Source: Chloroflexota bacterium
GTDB lineage: Bacteria > Chloroflexota > Anaerolineae > Anaerolineales > Anaerolineaceae
Direction of reading: 5' to 3'
Length of the DNA stretch: 64,000 bases
NCBI GenBank assembly: GCA_029548365.1
Contig: JAKPNN010000044.1
Coordinates: forward strand, 1-64,000
Shown piece after piece: positions 55,433-62,222 of the stretch. The position numbers and the translations under genes were made by a program. Position 1 is the stretch's first letter, and every line of letters starts with the position of its first letter. The notes below the pieces were generated by a model. That model saw only the letters and a list, made by a program, of their open reading frames with translations. It was not told the DNA's origin and ran no database searches.

Positions 55433-56365
55433 ATGTCGACAAATCCGACCAGAAATCGCATAGATCCAAAGGTGATTGATACCACACCTGTTCGGCGCCC
55501 AGACTGGATCAGGGTGCGTGCGCCCAATGGGGAGAATTATCAAGACCTGCAGCGCCTGATGCGCAGCAAGGCATTGCATACGGTCTGTGAGGAGGCTGGC
55601 TGTCCAAATATCGGTGAATGCTGGGGCAGCGGGACCGCCACTTTTTTGATTTTGGGCGATGTGTGTACGCGCACCTGCGGGTTTTGTGATATTAAACATG
55701 GGCGTCCTGAATTCATAGATTGGGAAGAGCCTGAACGTGTAGCCCAGGCTGTGAAGCAAATGGATCTCAGGCACGCCGTGATCACCAGCGTCAACCGCGA
55801 TGAACGCCGGGACGGGGGCGCACCAATTTTTGCCATGATCATCCAGCGCATTCGGCAATTATTACCAAAATGTTCCGTTGAGGTATTGATCCCCGATTTC
55901 AAAGGCAGTGTCGAAGCTTTGCGGATCGTGATGGCTGCCCGACCAGAAATCCTTAACCATAATGTTGAAACAGTTCCGCGTTTATTCAAAAGTGTACAAC
56001 CCCAGGATCGTTATGCATGGTCACAGGCTATTCATACCGCTGCCAAACACTTAGACCCGGATGTGCTGACCAAATCCGGCATTATGGTGGGACTGGGCGA
56101 GACCTTTGAAGAAGTTCAAGAAACGATGCGCGATTTACGTAACTGGGATGTGGATATCCTCACCATTGGGCAATATTTACAGCCAAGCCGGAAGCACCTT
56201 CCCATTGCGCGTTATTACACCCCTGATGAATTCGAGGCATTAAAGAACTTTGGGCTGGAGATCGGGTTTCAGTGGGTTGAAAGCGCCCCCCTGGTCAGGT
56301 CTTCCTACCATGCCCTGGAACAGGTGCGTGCACTTTCTGGGGTGCACAAAGATTTAAATGCGTAA
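55433..56365 (+). CDS. lipA: Lipoyl synthase
   Basis: Radical SAM enzyme that inserts two sulfurs into octanoyl groups. The 310-residue protein has the auxiliary cluster C52-x4-C57-x5-C63 ([12 protein letters not shown]) and the radical SAM CxxxCxxC at 78-85 (CTRTCGFC). Later [19 protein letters not shown] and [19 protein letters not shown] are typical. ATG 55433 with GGAGG six bases before it is preferred to the GTG at 55421, which overlaps that ribosome site. A TATAAT at 55410-55415 is a likely -10. A terminator follows at 56394. Confidence 0.97.
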   Translation: MSTNPTRNRIDPKVIDTTPVRRPDWIRVRAPNGENYQDLQRLMRSKALHTVCEEAGCPNIGECWGSGTATFLILGDVCTRTCGFCDIKHGRPEFIDWEEPERVAQAVKQMDLRHAVITSVNRDERRDGGAPIFAMIIQRIRQLLPKCSVEVLIPDFKGSVEALRIVMAARPEILNHNVETVPRLFKSVQPQDRYAWSQAIHTAAKHLDPDVLTKSGIMVGLGETFEEVQETMRDLRNWDVDILTIGQYLQPSRKHLPIARYYTPDEFEALKNFGLEIGFQWVESAPLVRSSYHALEQVRALSGVHKDLNA

Positions 56366-56393
56366 AATAAATACCAGTTGTTAATCCGATTAA

Positions 56394-56419
56394 GGCATCC
56401 ACATCGGGATGCCTTTTTT
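56394..56419 (+). terminator. lipA terminator
   Basis: GGCATCC (56394-56400) and GGATGCC (56407-56413) with loop ACATCG, followed by six T. It separates lipA from the next gene. Confidence 0.88.
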
Positions 56420-56500
56420 ATTGCTCGTAACTTCCTCAAACAAACCAGGTGATACACGAAATATGTTAAAATTAGCCTACCATCAAAGGAGGTGGCTGTT

Positions 56501-56986
56501 ATGGACGTGAAAAATATCAGGATTGAAAAACCAGAGGAGATCAATTTTATTCTCGGTCAGTCGCATTTTATTAAAACTGTCGAGGATATCCACGAAGCCC
56601 TGGTGTCCAGTGTGCCGGAGATTAAATTTGGACTGGCGTTTTGTGAAGCATCGGGTAAGTGCCTGGTCCGCTGGAGCGGCACCGATGAAGCCATGATTGA
56701 ACTGGCTAAACAAAATGCCTTTGAGCTGCGTGCAGGCCATGCGTTCATCATTTTTTTAGGACAGGGATTTTTCCCGATCAATGTTTTAAACCAGGTCAAA
56801 GCTGTGCCGGAGGTCTGTCATATCTTCTGCGCCACCGCCAATACGACGGACGTGGTGGTGATGGACGTTGGTGAAGGGCGCGCGATATTAGGCGTGGCTG
56901 ATGGAAATCGTTCGTATGGCATTGAAGGTGAAGAAGATATCACCTGGCGAAAAAATTTCTTGCGCATGATTGGCTATAAAAAATAG
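56501..56986 (+). CDS. Adenosine-specific kinase family (DUF355)
   Basis: A 161-residue cytosolic protein matching the DUF355 family, whose structure has been described as an adenosine-specific kinase. Cues are EEINFILGQSHFIKTVEDI, GLAFCEASGKCLVRWSGTD, NAFELRAGHAFIIFL and VCHIFCATANTTDVVVMD. The biochemical role remains weakly established. AAAGGAGG lies just before the ATG; a GTG three codons earlier overlaps that site. The RACo-like gene follows 8 nt later, so both are likely co-transcribed. Confidence 0.86.
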   Translation: MDVKNIRIEKPEEINFILGQSHFIKTVEDIHEALVSSVPEIKFGLAFCEASGKCLVRWSGTDEAMIELAKQNAFELRAGHAFIIFLGQGFFPINVLNQVKAVPEVCHIFCATANTTDVVVMDVGEGRAILGVADGNRSYGIEGEEDITWRKNFLRMIGYKK

Positions 56987-56994
56987 AACACCCG

Positions 56995-58824
56995 ATGCCT
57001 GAATACCGTATTGATTTTCAACCAATTGGCACGCGAGTTTTCACCAACGGTAAAGAAAGCTTGCTCGCCCTGGCGCAAAAGGCAGGCATCTCAATCGCTG
57101 CGTTATGCGGCGGCGGGGGTGTCTGCGGCTCTTGTAAAATTCGCTGCATTGACGGAGAACTGAATCCTGTCCAACCTGAAGAAGAAGATGAATTCAGCCC
57201 TGATCAGATCGCCCAGGGATGGCGCCTGGCTTGTATGACCGTTCCGTGCAGTGACGCCAGAATCGAATTGCCGCCTGAATCGTTAACGACAATGCAACGC
57301 CTGCAAATCGACGGACTTCCGAAAGAGATTGTTCTTACGACAAGCCTTCACCTGGAAGAGTTCTCCCTGCCTGTGCCGGGTCAGGATGATTTGCGCGCAG
57401 ATTGGGAACGATTTAGCGAGTTATTCCCCAATAGCAGTGAGGCATGCCGGGATGTCAGCCTGTCGGTATTAACCCAATTCTCTTTAAAAATGCGCGATCA
57501 AGATTGGTCCGCTGTAGCTGTTTTTAATGCGGCGGGAGAGATTCTTGGATTTTTGAGAGAAGATCAGGACTGTTATGGTGTGGCAGTCGATATTGGCACC
57601 ACAAAAATGGCCGCTTTCCTGGTGAATTTATTCAATGGGAAAATTGAAGCGAAATCAGCATCGATGAACCCGCAAATCAGTTACGGAGAAGATGTAATCA
57701 GCCGAATTGCCCACGCAAACCAGGGAAAAAGCCAGCAAAAAACACTGCAAACCAGCCTGGTCGAGGGAGTCAATCAACTTGTCGGCAGTTTATGCGCATC
57801 TGCCCGAGTGGACCCTGATCAGATCATGGACTTTGTGGTTGTGGGCAACACCGCGGTGCAGCACCTATTTGCCGGGTTGCCTGTCAGGCAGTTGGGCGAG
57901 GCGCCTTATGTTGCAGCCGTTCACCAGGCGCTGAATTTTCCGGCGCGTGAGGTCAACCTGGTTGGAGCTCCTGGCGCGTGTGTATATATGCCGCCGAACA
58001 TTGCCGGGTTTGTTGGGGCGGATCACCTTGCAATGCTGTTGGCCAGCGATATTCTTGGACGGCAGGGAGTAGTCCTGGCACTGGATATTGGCACCAACAC
58101 CGAGGTCAGTTTACTTAAAGACGGGCTGTTGGTGAGCTGCTCGTGTGCATCTGGGCCAGCATTTGAGGGCGCTCATATTCATGCTGGAATGCGAGCTGCA
58201 CCCGGAGCGATTGAGCGTGCCAAGTTTTTTGATGGCGATTGGCACCTGGCAACCATTGACAACCAGCCAGCAGTCGGTTTGTGTGGTTCGGGAATCCTGG
58301 ATGTTGTGGCGGGTTTGCTGGAAAGCGGGCAGATTGATTTAACCGGGAGGTTCACAAAACGCGCGGCGCGCAAGGTTCTTATGCCACAGGGCGACGCGAT
58401 CACCCTGGTTCCTGCAGAAAAATCGGGTACGGGTAATGAGATCCTGGTTACACGCGGAGATATCCGCGAGATCCAATTAGCCAAGGCAGCCATTCGAGCT
58501 GGGATTAACGCCCTGCTGAGGGCAACTGAGACAAAAGCCGAGGAAATCGATCAATTCATCGTGGCAGGGGCATTTGGCACCTATTTAAACCTGGATTCAG
58601 CAGTTAAAATTGGTATGTTTCCCACGCTTCCTGCTCAACGCTTTCAACAGATCGGCAATGCGGCTGGCGCAGGCGCGCTGGAGATGCTGCTTTCTAATGT
58701 CAGCCGCAAGAAAGTAGAAACGATTTTGGCAAAAATATCCTACATTGAACTGACGACCGATCCGGAATTTATGTCATCCTATGTGGATGCGATCGGGTTT
58801 GCAGATTATCGAAAGGTGGTTTAA
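56995..58824 (+). CDS. RACo-like [2Fe-2S] ferredoxin-ASKHA domain protein (DUF4445)
   Basis: A 609-residue protein with an N-terminal plant-type [2Fe-2S] domain (C38, C44, C47 in CGGGGVCGSC and C80) and a C-terminal ASKHA ATPase domain with AVDIGTTKMAAFLVNL near residue 197, VVGNTAVQHLF and LALDIGTNTEVSLL near 360. It resembles the reductive activators of corrinoid proteins (RACo, RamA-like DUF4445 group) that return Co(II) to Co(I) at the cost of ATP. No corrinoid protein or methyltransferase lies in the window. The TAA overlaps the nitroreductase ATG by one base. Confidence 0.86.
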   Translation: MPEYRIDFQPIGTRVFTNGKESLLALAQKAGISIAALCGGGGVCGSCKIRCIDGELNPVQPEEEDEFSPDQIAQGWRLACMTVPCSDARIELPPESLTTMQRLQIDGLPKEIVLTTSLHLEEFSLPVPGQDDLRADWERFSELFPNSSEACRDVSLSVLTQFSLKMRDQDWSAVAVFNAAGEILGFLREDQDCYGVAVDIGTTKMAAFLVNLFNGKIEAKSASMNPQISYGEDVISRIAHANQGKSQQKTLQTSLVEGVNQLVGSLCASARVDPDQIMDFVVVGNTAVQHLFAGLPVRQLGEAPYVAAVHQALNFPAREVNLVGAPGACVYMPPNIAGFVGADHLAMLLASDILGRQGVVLALDIGTNTEVSLLKDGLLVSCSCASGPAFEGAHIHAGMRAAPGAIERAKFFDGDWHLATIDNQPAVGLCGSGILDVVAGLLESGQIDLTGRFTKRAARKVLMPQGDAITLVPAEKSGTGNEILVTRGDIREIQLAKAAIRAGINALLRATETKAEEIDQFIVAGAFGTYLNLDSAVKIGMFPTLPAQRFQQIGNAAGAGALEMLLSNVSRKKVETILAKISYIELTTDPEFMSSYVDAIGFADYRKVV

Positions 58825-59333
58825 TGGACACTTTAGAAGCAATCTTTACTCGCCGCAGTGTGCGCAATTTTAAACACGAGCCGGTTTCTGAAGAGGACCT
58901 GCATGACCTGTTGAGGGCTGGCATGCAGGCGCCCTCAGCGAGGAACGAACAACCCTGGCATTTTATTGTGATTGACGATCGAGCGACATTAGACGCCATC
59001 CCTAAATTTCATCCCTATTCAAAAATGCTCCTGGATGCACCGTTGGCGATCCTGGTGTGCAGCGATCGAAAATTGGAATCAAAACGCGCTTCCTGGCTGC
59101 AAGATTGTTCAGCGGCAACGCAAAATATCTTGCTGGCAGCCCACGCCAAGGGATTGGGCGCGGTTTGGCTGGGGATCTTTCCTGATTCGGTGCGCATGTC
59201 TGGAATGCAATCCCTGCTGGAGGTGCCAAAAGATGTTCGGCCAGTGGCGCTGGTTGCGATTGGGCACCCTGAATCGGTACCTGAACCGGTTGACCGCTTC
59301 AATGCGCAGCGGGTGCATCGAAATAAATGGTAA
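58824..59333 (+). CDS. Nitroreductase family protein
   Basis: A 169-residue FMN-dependent oxidoreductase. FTRRSVRNFKHEPVSEEDL opens the family signature, followed by AGMQAPSARNEQPWHFIV, AATQNILLAAHAKGLGAVWLGIFP and VALVAIGHP. The short length fits the single-domain type. Natural substrate unknown. It starts one base inside the stop of the RACo-like gene and ends 5 nt from the convergent rdgB. Confidence 0.92.
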   Translation: MDTLEAIFTRRSVRNFKHEPVSEEDLHDLLRAGMQAPSARNEQPWHFIVIDDRATLDAIPKFHPYSKMLLDAPLAILVCSDRKLESKRASWLQDCSAATQNILLAAHAKGLGAVWLGIFPDSVRMSGMQSLLEVPKDVRPVALVAIGHPESVPEPVDRFNAQRVHRNKW

Positions 59334-59338
59334 TGCGC

Positions 59339-59953
59339 TTATCTTGAAATGAGCTTTTCTTGGATATGTGGGATCATGGCAGCCAGGGCTCTTGCGCGGT
59401 GGCTGATCTGGTTCTTGATATCGGCTGAGAGTTCAGCCATAGTTGCATTGTATTCAGGGATATAAAATACCGGGTCGTAGCCAAACCCTCTGGAACCGCG
59501 TTCTTCAGGGGCGATCAATCCCTGGCAGCAACCTGTGGTCGTGAAGATTTCGCCATCTGGCAGGGCCAGTATGGTCGTGCAAACGAAACGTGCATTCCAG
59601 GGCTGAGGTTTGGCTACCAATTGTGACAATAAATACCTGCGCCTATCAGAATCCGTAGCCGGTTGCGCAGGTGAAAACCTGGCAGAATGAAGACCTGGCG
59701 CGCCGTTCAGCGCCTCCACTTCCAACCCGGTATCATCAGCCAGCACAGGCAGACCGGTTTCTGCAAGGTAAGCCATAGCTTTTATCCGAGCGTTTTCAAA
59801 GTAGGTTGCTCCTGTTTCCTCGATATCGATACGATTTCCACGGTCTTGAAAGGCGACGATTTCGATATCGAGGTGAGAGAGAATGGCTTTGATTTCGAGG
59901 ATTTTCCCCGAATTTCCAGAGGCGATTACCAGTTTTGCGGTGGTGATGTTCAT
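59339..59953 (-). CDS. rdgB: XTP/dITP diphosphohydrolase
   Basis: House-cleaning enzyme of the RdgB/HAM1 family that removes ITP and XTP. Motifs: LVIASGNSGKILEIKAIL (residues 8-25), ADDTGLEVEALNGAPGLHSARF near 72, GFGYDPVFYIPEY near 155 and SHRARAL near 185. The 204-residue length is normal. It is divergent from yceD, with a MITE-like element in the gap. Confidence 0.94.
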   Translation of the reverse strand: MNITTAKLVIASGNSGKILEIKAILSHLDIEIVAFQDRGNRIDIEETGATYFENARIKAMAYLAETGLPVLADDTGLEVEALNGAPGLHSARFSPAQPATDSDRRRYLLSQLVAKPQPWNARFVCTTILALPDGEIFTTTGCCQGLIAPEERGSRGFGYDPVFYIPEYNATMAELSADIKNQISHRARALAAMIPHIQEKLISR

Positions 59954-59979
59954 TTAAAAAATATCCAGGTTACCATAGT

Positions 59980-60227
59980 GAGCGTGTTGAACATTGGTTC
60001 GTTCTTAATTCAATGTCATTTGTAGGGGCGGACCTTCGCGTAGCACTCCCTGTGCCCTGCAAGGGTATTGAGCCGTGCCCGCCCAACCCGAAGGTGCCCT
60101 ATCGGCAGGGCAACCACAGAGGATTGCCCCTACGAATCAATATAATATTCAAAATAATCGTAAATGCAAAAAATTATTGTGTTCATTCATAAACCGATAA
60201 TTCAATACCATTTGCTTTAACACTCTC
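59980..60227. mobile_element. MITE-like non-coding element, copy 2
   Basis: A 248-bp relative of the element at 22251-22583. The outer flanks align with it base by base over long runs (for example GTTCTTA at 60001 and the right end ATACCATTTG). The terminal repeats are decayed: GAGCGTGTTGAA on the left against CTTTAACACTCTC on the right. Only one GTAGGGGC unit is present, bounded by GTAGGGGC (60022) and GCCCCTAC (60126-60133). No perfect target duplication is seen. It lies between rdgB and yceD in a 357-bp gap, and a sigma-70 promoter begins 11 nt after its right end. Confidence 0.7.
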
Positions 60228-60237
60228 CAAATAATGT

Positions 60238-60266
60238 TTGATGTTTATAGGGCACCGTGTTATAAT
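60238..60266 (+). promoter_or_regulatory. yceD-sigma factor promoter
   Basis: TTGATG (60238-60243), 17-nt spacer, TATAAT (60261-60266). It starts just after the MITE-like copy and probably drives yceD and the sigma factor gene. Confidence 0.7.
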
Positions 60267-60310
60267 TCTGCTGAATTGATTTTACCCAATCGTTTCTTGA
60301 GTGACATCCT

Positions 60311-60814
60311 GTGAACAAAAGCAATAACCTTTTGCGACTGAACGTTGGCCATATGTACAACAAGGCTATTGGCTCCAGCCATGAAGTTCAGGTTGACGTT
60401 GATGAAATCGTTATCGATGACCTTTCCATACAAGCTTTGCGTAGTGTGGTGCGTCTTTCAAGAACTCGCGAAGGAATTCTACTGCAGATCCGGGCAGGGT
60501 CGGAGGTTTTGACCTCGTGTGTGCGCTGCCTGAAAGAAATCTACCTGCCGGTTGAGACTGAACTTGAAGAATTGTACCAGTTTATGACGCGCCATCGAGA
60601 AGAGGAGGATTTAATCCTTCCTAATGATGGGTATCTTGATTTGGGCCCGCTGTTTCGAGAATACTTAATCTTAGCGACGCCCATTAAGCGTTTGTGTGAC
60701 AGCAATTGCCAGGGGCTCTGTGTTGTCTGTGGCGCTGATCTTAACTTAACGACATGCGAACACCAAACCTCGGAAAGCTCCCAATCCGTGACGTTTGATC
60801 AGGAGACGCATTAA
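60311..60814 (+). CDS. yceD: DUF177 (YceD) family protein
   Basis: A 167-residue protein of the YceD family, which is linked to 23S rRNA processing or ribosome assembly in other bacteria. VLTSCVRCLKEIYLPVETELEELY near residue 70 and the CDSNCQGLCVVCGADLN segment near 130 are characteristic, with cysteines that may bind zinc. It begins at GTG 60311. The usual downstream partner rpmF (L32) is not present; the sigma factor gene follows instead. Confidence 0.85.
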   Translation: MNKSNNLLRLNVGHMYNKAIGSSHEVQVDVDEIVIDDLSIQALRSVVRLSRTREGILLQIRAGSEVLTSCVRCLKEIYLPVETELEELYQFMTRHREEEDLILPNDGYLDLGPLFREYLILATPIKRLCDSNCQGLCVVCGADLNLTTCEHQTSESSQSVTFDQETH

Positions 60815-60880
60815 TCACTTGTTCGCGGGTGGGGGTAGGCGTGAATTAACATCAACCACAATCAAGCCGGAGAAGAAGCC

Positions 60881-62044
60881 GTGGTCAACGATCCTCGTAG
60901 GAAGAAAGTTAAGGCAATTATTGATGCCCTGCTTTCACTTGCAGACAAACAGGGTTATGTGGCCATCGACGATTTAATGGTCTTTTTTCCAAATGAAGAT
61001 GATGATCACGAATCAATACGGGCTGTAATTGGTTATTTGCGCAACCAGGGGGTTGATATTATTGATTCCGAAGCATTGCTCGATATCACGGGTGGCACGA
61101 GCAACGATCGGAGCCCATTGTCATCAACCTTTGACGGCACTGAAGATACAATCGGGCTGTATCTCAAAGAAATGTCTCTGGAACCGCTACTTTCAATGCC
61201 AGAAGAGCAATTAATTGCTAAACAAATCGAGCAGGGGCGGTTAGCAAAAATTGAACTGGCAAACATTGATCATGACACTCAACCCGAACGTGCTGCTGAA
61301 TTGCGGTTGTTGATTGCAGAAGGCGAGGATGCCTGGGAGCACCTGATTAAAGCCAATACCCGCCTGGTGGTTTCAATCGCCAAACGTTATATCGGCAGGG
61401 GGATGCCGTTTTTAGATCTGATCCAGGAAGGCAATTTGGGACTGATCAAAGCGGTGGAAAAATTCGATTACAAACGTGGGTTTCGTTTTTCAACTTATGC
61501 CACCTGGTGGATTCGCCAATCGATCACGCGTTCTATTTCCGACCAGGGCAGGACCATCCGTATTCCAGTGCACATGATTGACCGAATCAGGGAGCTGTTC
61601 CGGGTGCATCATGAGTTAGAACAAAGTTTGGGAAGGAAACCACTTGCAAAGGAGATCGCCGAAAAGTTGAACCTCAGTGTGGACAAAGTGCAATGGATCA
61701 TGCGGATCTCCTGGCTCCCGCTATCTTTGGAGACACCCGTTGGCGATGATGAGGAATCTGAACTGGGCATGTTTGTTGAAGATGAAGACAATCCTTCGCC
61801 AATTGATGTGACCTACCAATCAATGATGCATGATAAGATCGATGAGGTTCTGGCGACATTAACCCCGCGAGAAGCCCGCATTTTGCGCATGCGCTTTGGC
61901 CTGGATGGCGGTCGGGCTTATACCCTGGAAGAGGTGGGTTTAAAGTTTGGCTTGACCCGCGAACGCATCCGCCAAATTGAAGGCAAAGCTTTACGACAGC
62001 TCAGACACCCGCATAAAGCCAGGCAGTTGAAAGATTTTTTATAA
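60881..62044 (+). CDS. rpoD: Primary RNA polymerase sigma factor (RpoD/SigA)
   Basis: The 387-residue protein has an N-terminal region 1.1-like domain (residues 5-60), region 1.2 ([21 protein letters not shown]), region 2 with [19 protein letters not shown] and [13 protein letters not shown], region 3, and region 4 ([20 protein letters not shown]). This set marks a housekeeping sigma factor. It begins at GTG 60881 with GGAGAAG upstream. The last 18 codons also carry the -35 of a promoter that reads into metG. Confidence 0.96.
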   Translation: MVNDPRRKKVKAIIDALLSLADKQGYVAIDDLMVFFPNEDDDHESIRAVIGYLRNQGVDIIDSEALLDITGGTSNDRSPLSSTFDGTEDTIGLYLKEMSLEPLLSMPEEQLIAKQIEQGRLAKIELANIDHDTQPERAAELRLLIAEGEDAWEHLIKANTRLVVSIAKRYIGRGMPFLDLIQEGNLGLIKAVEKFDYKRGFRFSTYATWWIRQSITRSISDQGRTIRIPVHMIDRIRELFRVHHELEQSLGRKPLAKEIAEKLNLSVDKVQWIMRISWLPLSLETPVGDDEESELGMFVEDEDNPSPIDVTYQSMMHDKIDEVLATLTPREARILRMRFGLDGGRAYTLEEVGLKFGLTRERIRQIEGKALRQLRHPHKARQLKDFL

Positions 62045-62055
62045 TCCTGTATAAT
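62027..62055 (+). promoter_or_regulatory. metG promoter, overlapping the 3' end of rpoD
   Basis: TTGAAA (62027-62032), 17-nt spacer and a perfect TATAAT (62050-62055). The predicted start is about 62062. It gives metG a leader of about 160 nt. Confidence 0.8.
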
Positions 62056-62064
62056 TCTTCTACG

Positions 62065-62130
62065 ATGATCAACCAATCCTTCATCATGTACATGTTTTGG
62101 TCTCCGATGTTATGCTTACCAGGAGCATAA
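62065..62130 (+). CDS. Possible Met-rich leader peptide, almost leaderless
   Basis: A 21-codon ORF starts about 3 nt after the predicted transcription start and ends with TAA inside the leader's P2 hairpin. Methionine codons stand at positions 1, 8, 10 and 15. There is no Shine-Dalgarno, so it would need leaderless initiation. It could be a control peptide for methionyl-tRNA synthetase, but a simple stalling model gives the wrong sign (see findings), and it may be a chance ORF. Confidence 0.35.
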   Translation: MINQSFIMYMFWSPMLCLPGA

Positions 62131-62182
62131 CACGAGGTGTCACACCACCTCCGGAGAACGGCTGGCTGAGGCCAGCTTTTTT
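62097..62182 (+). promoter_or_regulatory. Structured metG leader: three-way junction with alternative antiterminator
   Basis: Closing stem P1 TCTCCG (62101-62106)/CGGAGA (62152-62157) encloses P2 TGTTATGCT (62108-62116)/AGCATAACA (62124-62132) and P3 GAGGTG (62134-62139)/CACCTC (62146-62151). Almost no unpaired junction bases remain. TTGGTCTC (62097-62104) can instead pair with GAGGCCAG (62168-62175), eight pairs with two G-U, which removes both P1 and the terminator. This P1/antiterminator/terminator exclusion is what terminating riboswitches show. No known class is recognised. Confidence 0.6.
62161..62182 (+). terminator. Intrinsic terminator in the metG leader (attenuator)
   Basis: GCTGGC (62161-62166) and GCCAGC (62171-62176) with loop TGAG, followed by TTTTTT (62177-62182). 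It lies 40 nt before the metG ATG and downstream of the metG promoter, with no room for another promoter, so metG transcription must read through it. Confidence 0.85.
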
Positions 62183-62222
62183 ATTGCTAGCACCGGAATC
62201 AAACCATGAAATGAGGTAAAAA

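Noticed and set aside
62097-62182. T-box riboswitch upstream of metG
   Set aside because: P3 contains GGTGTCAC, loosely like the T-box GGTGGTAC, but the UGG needed to pair with the tRNA acceptor end is missing, and there is no stem I or specifier loop within the 160-nt leader.
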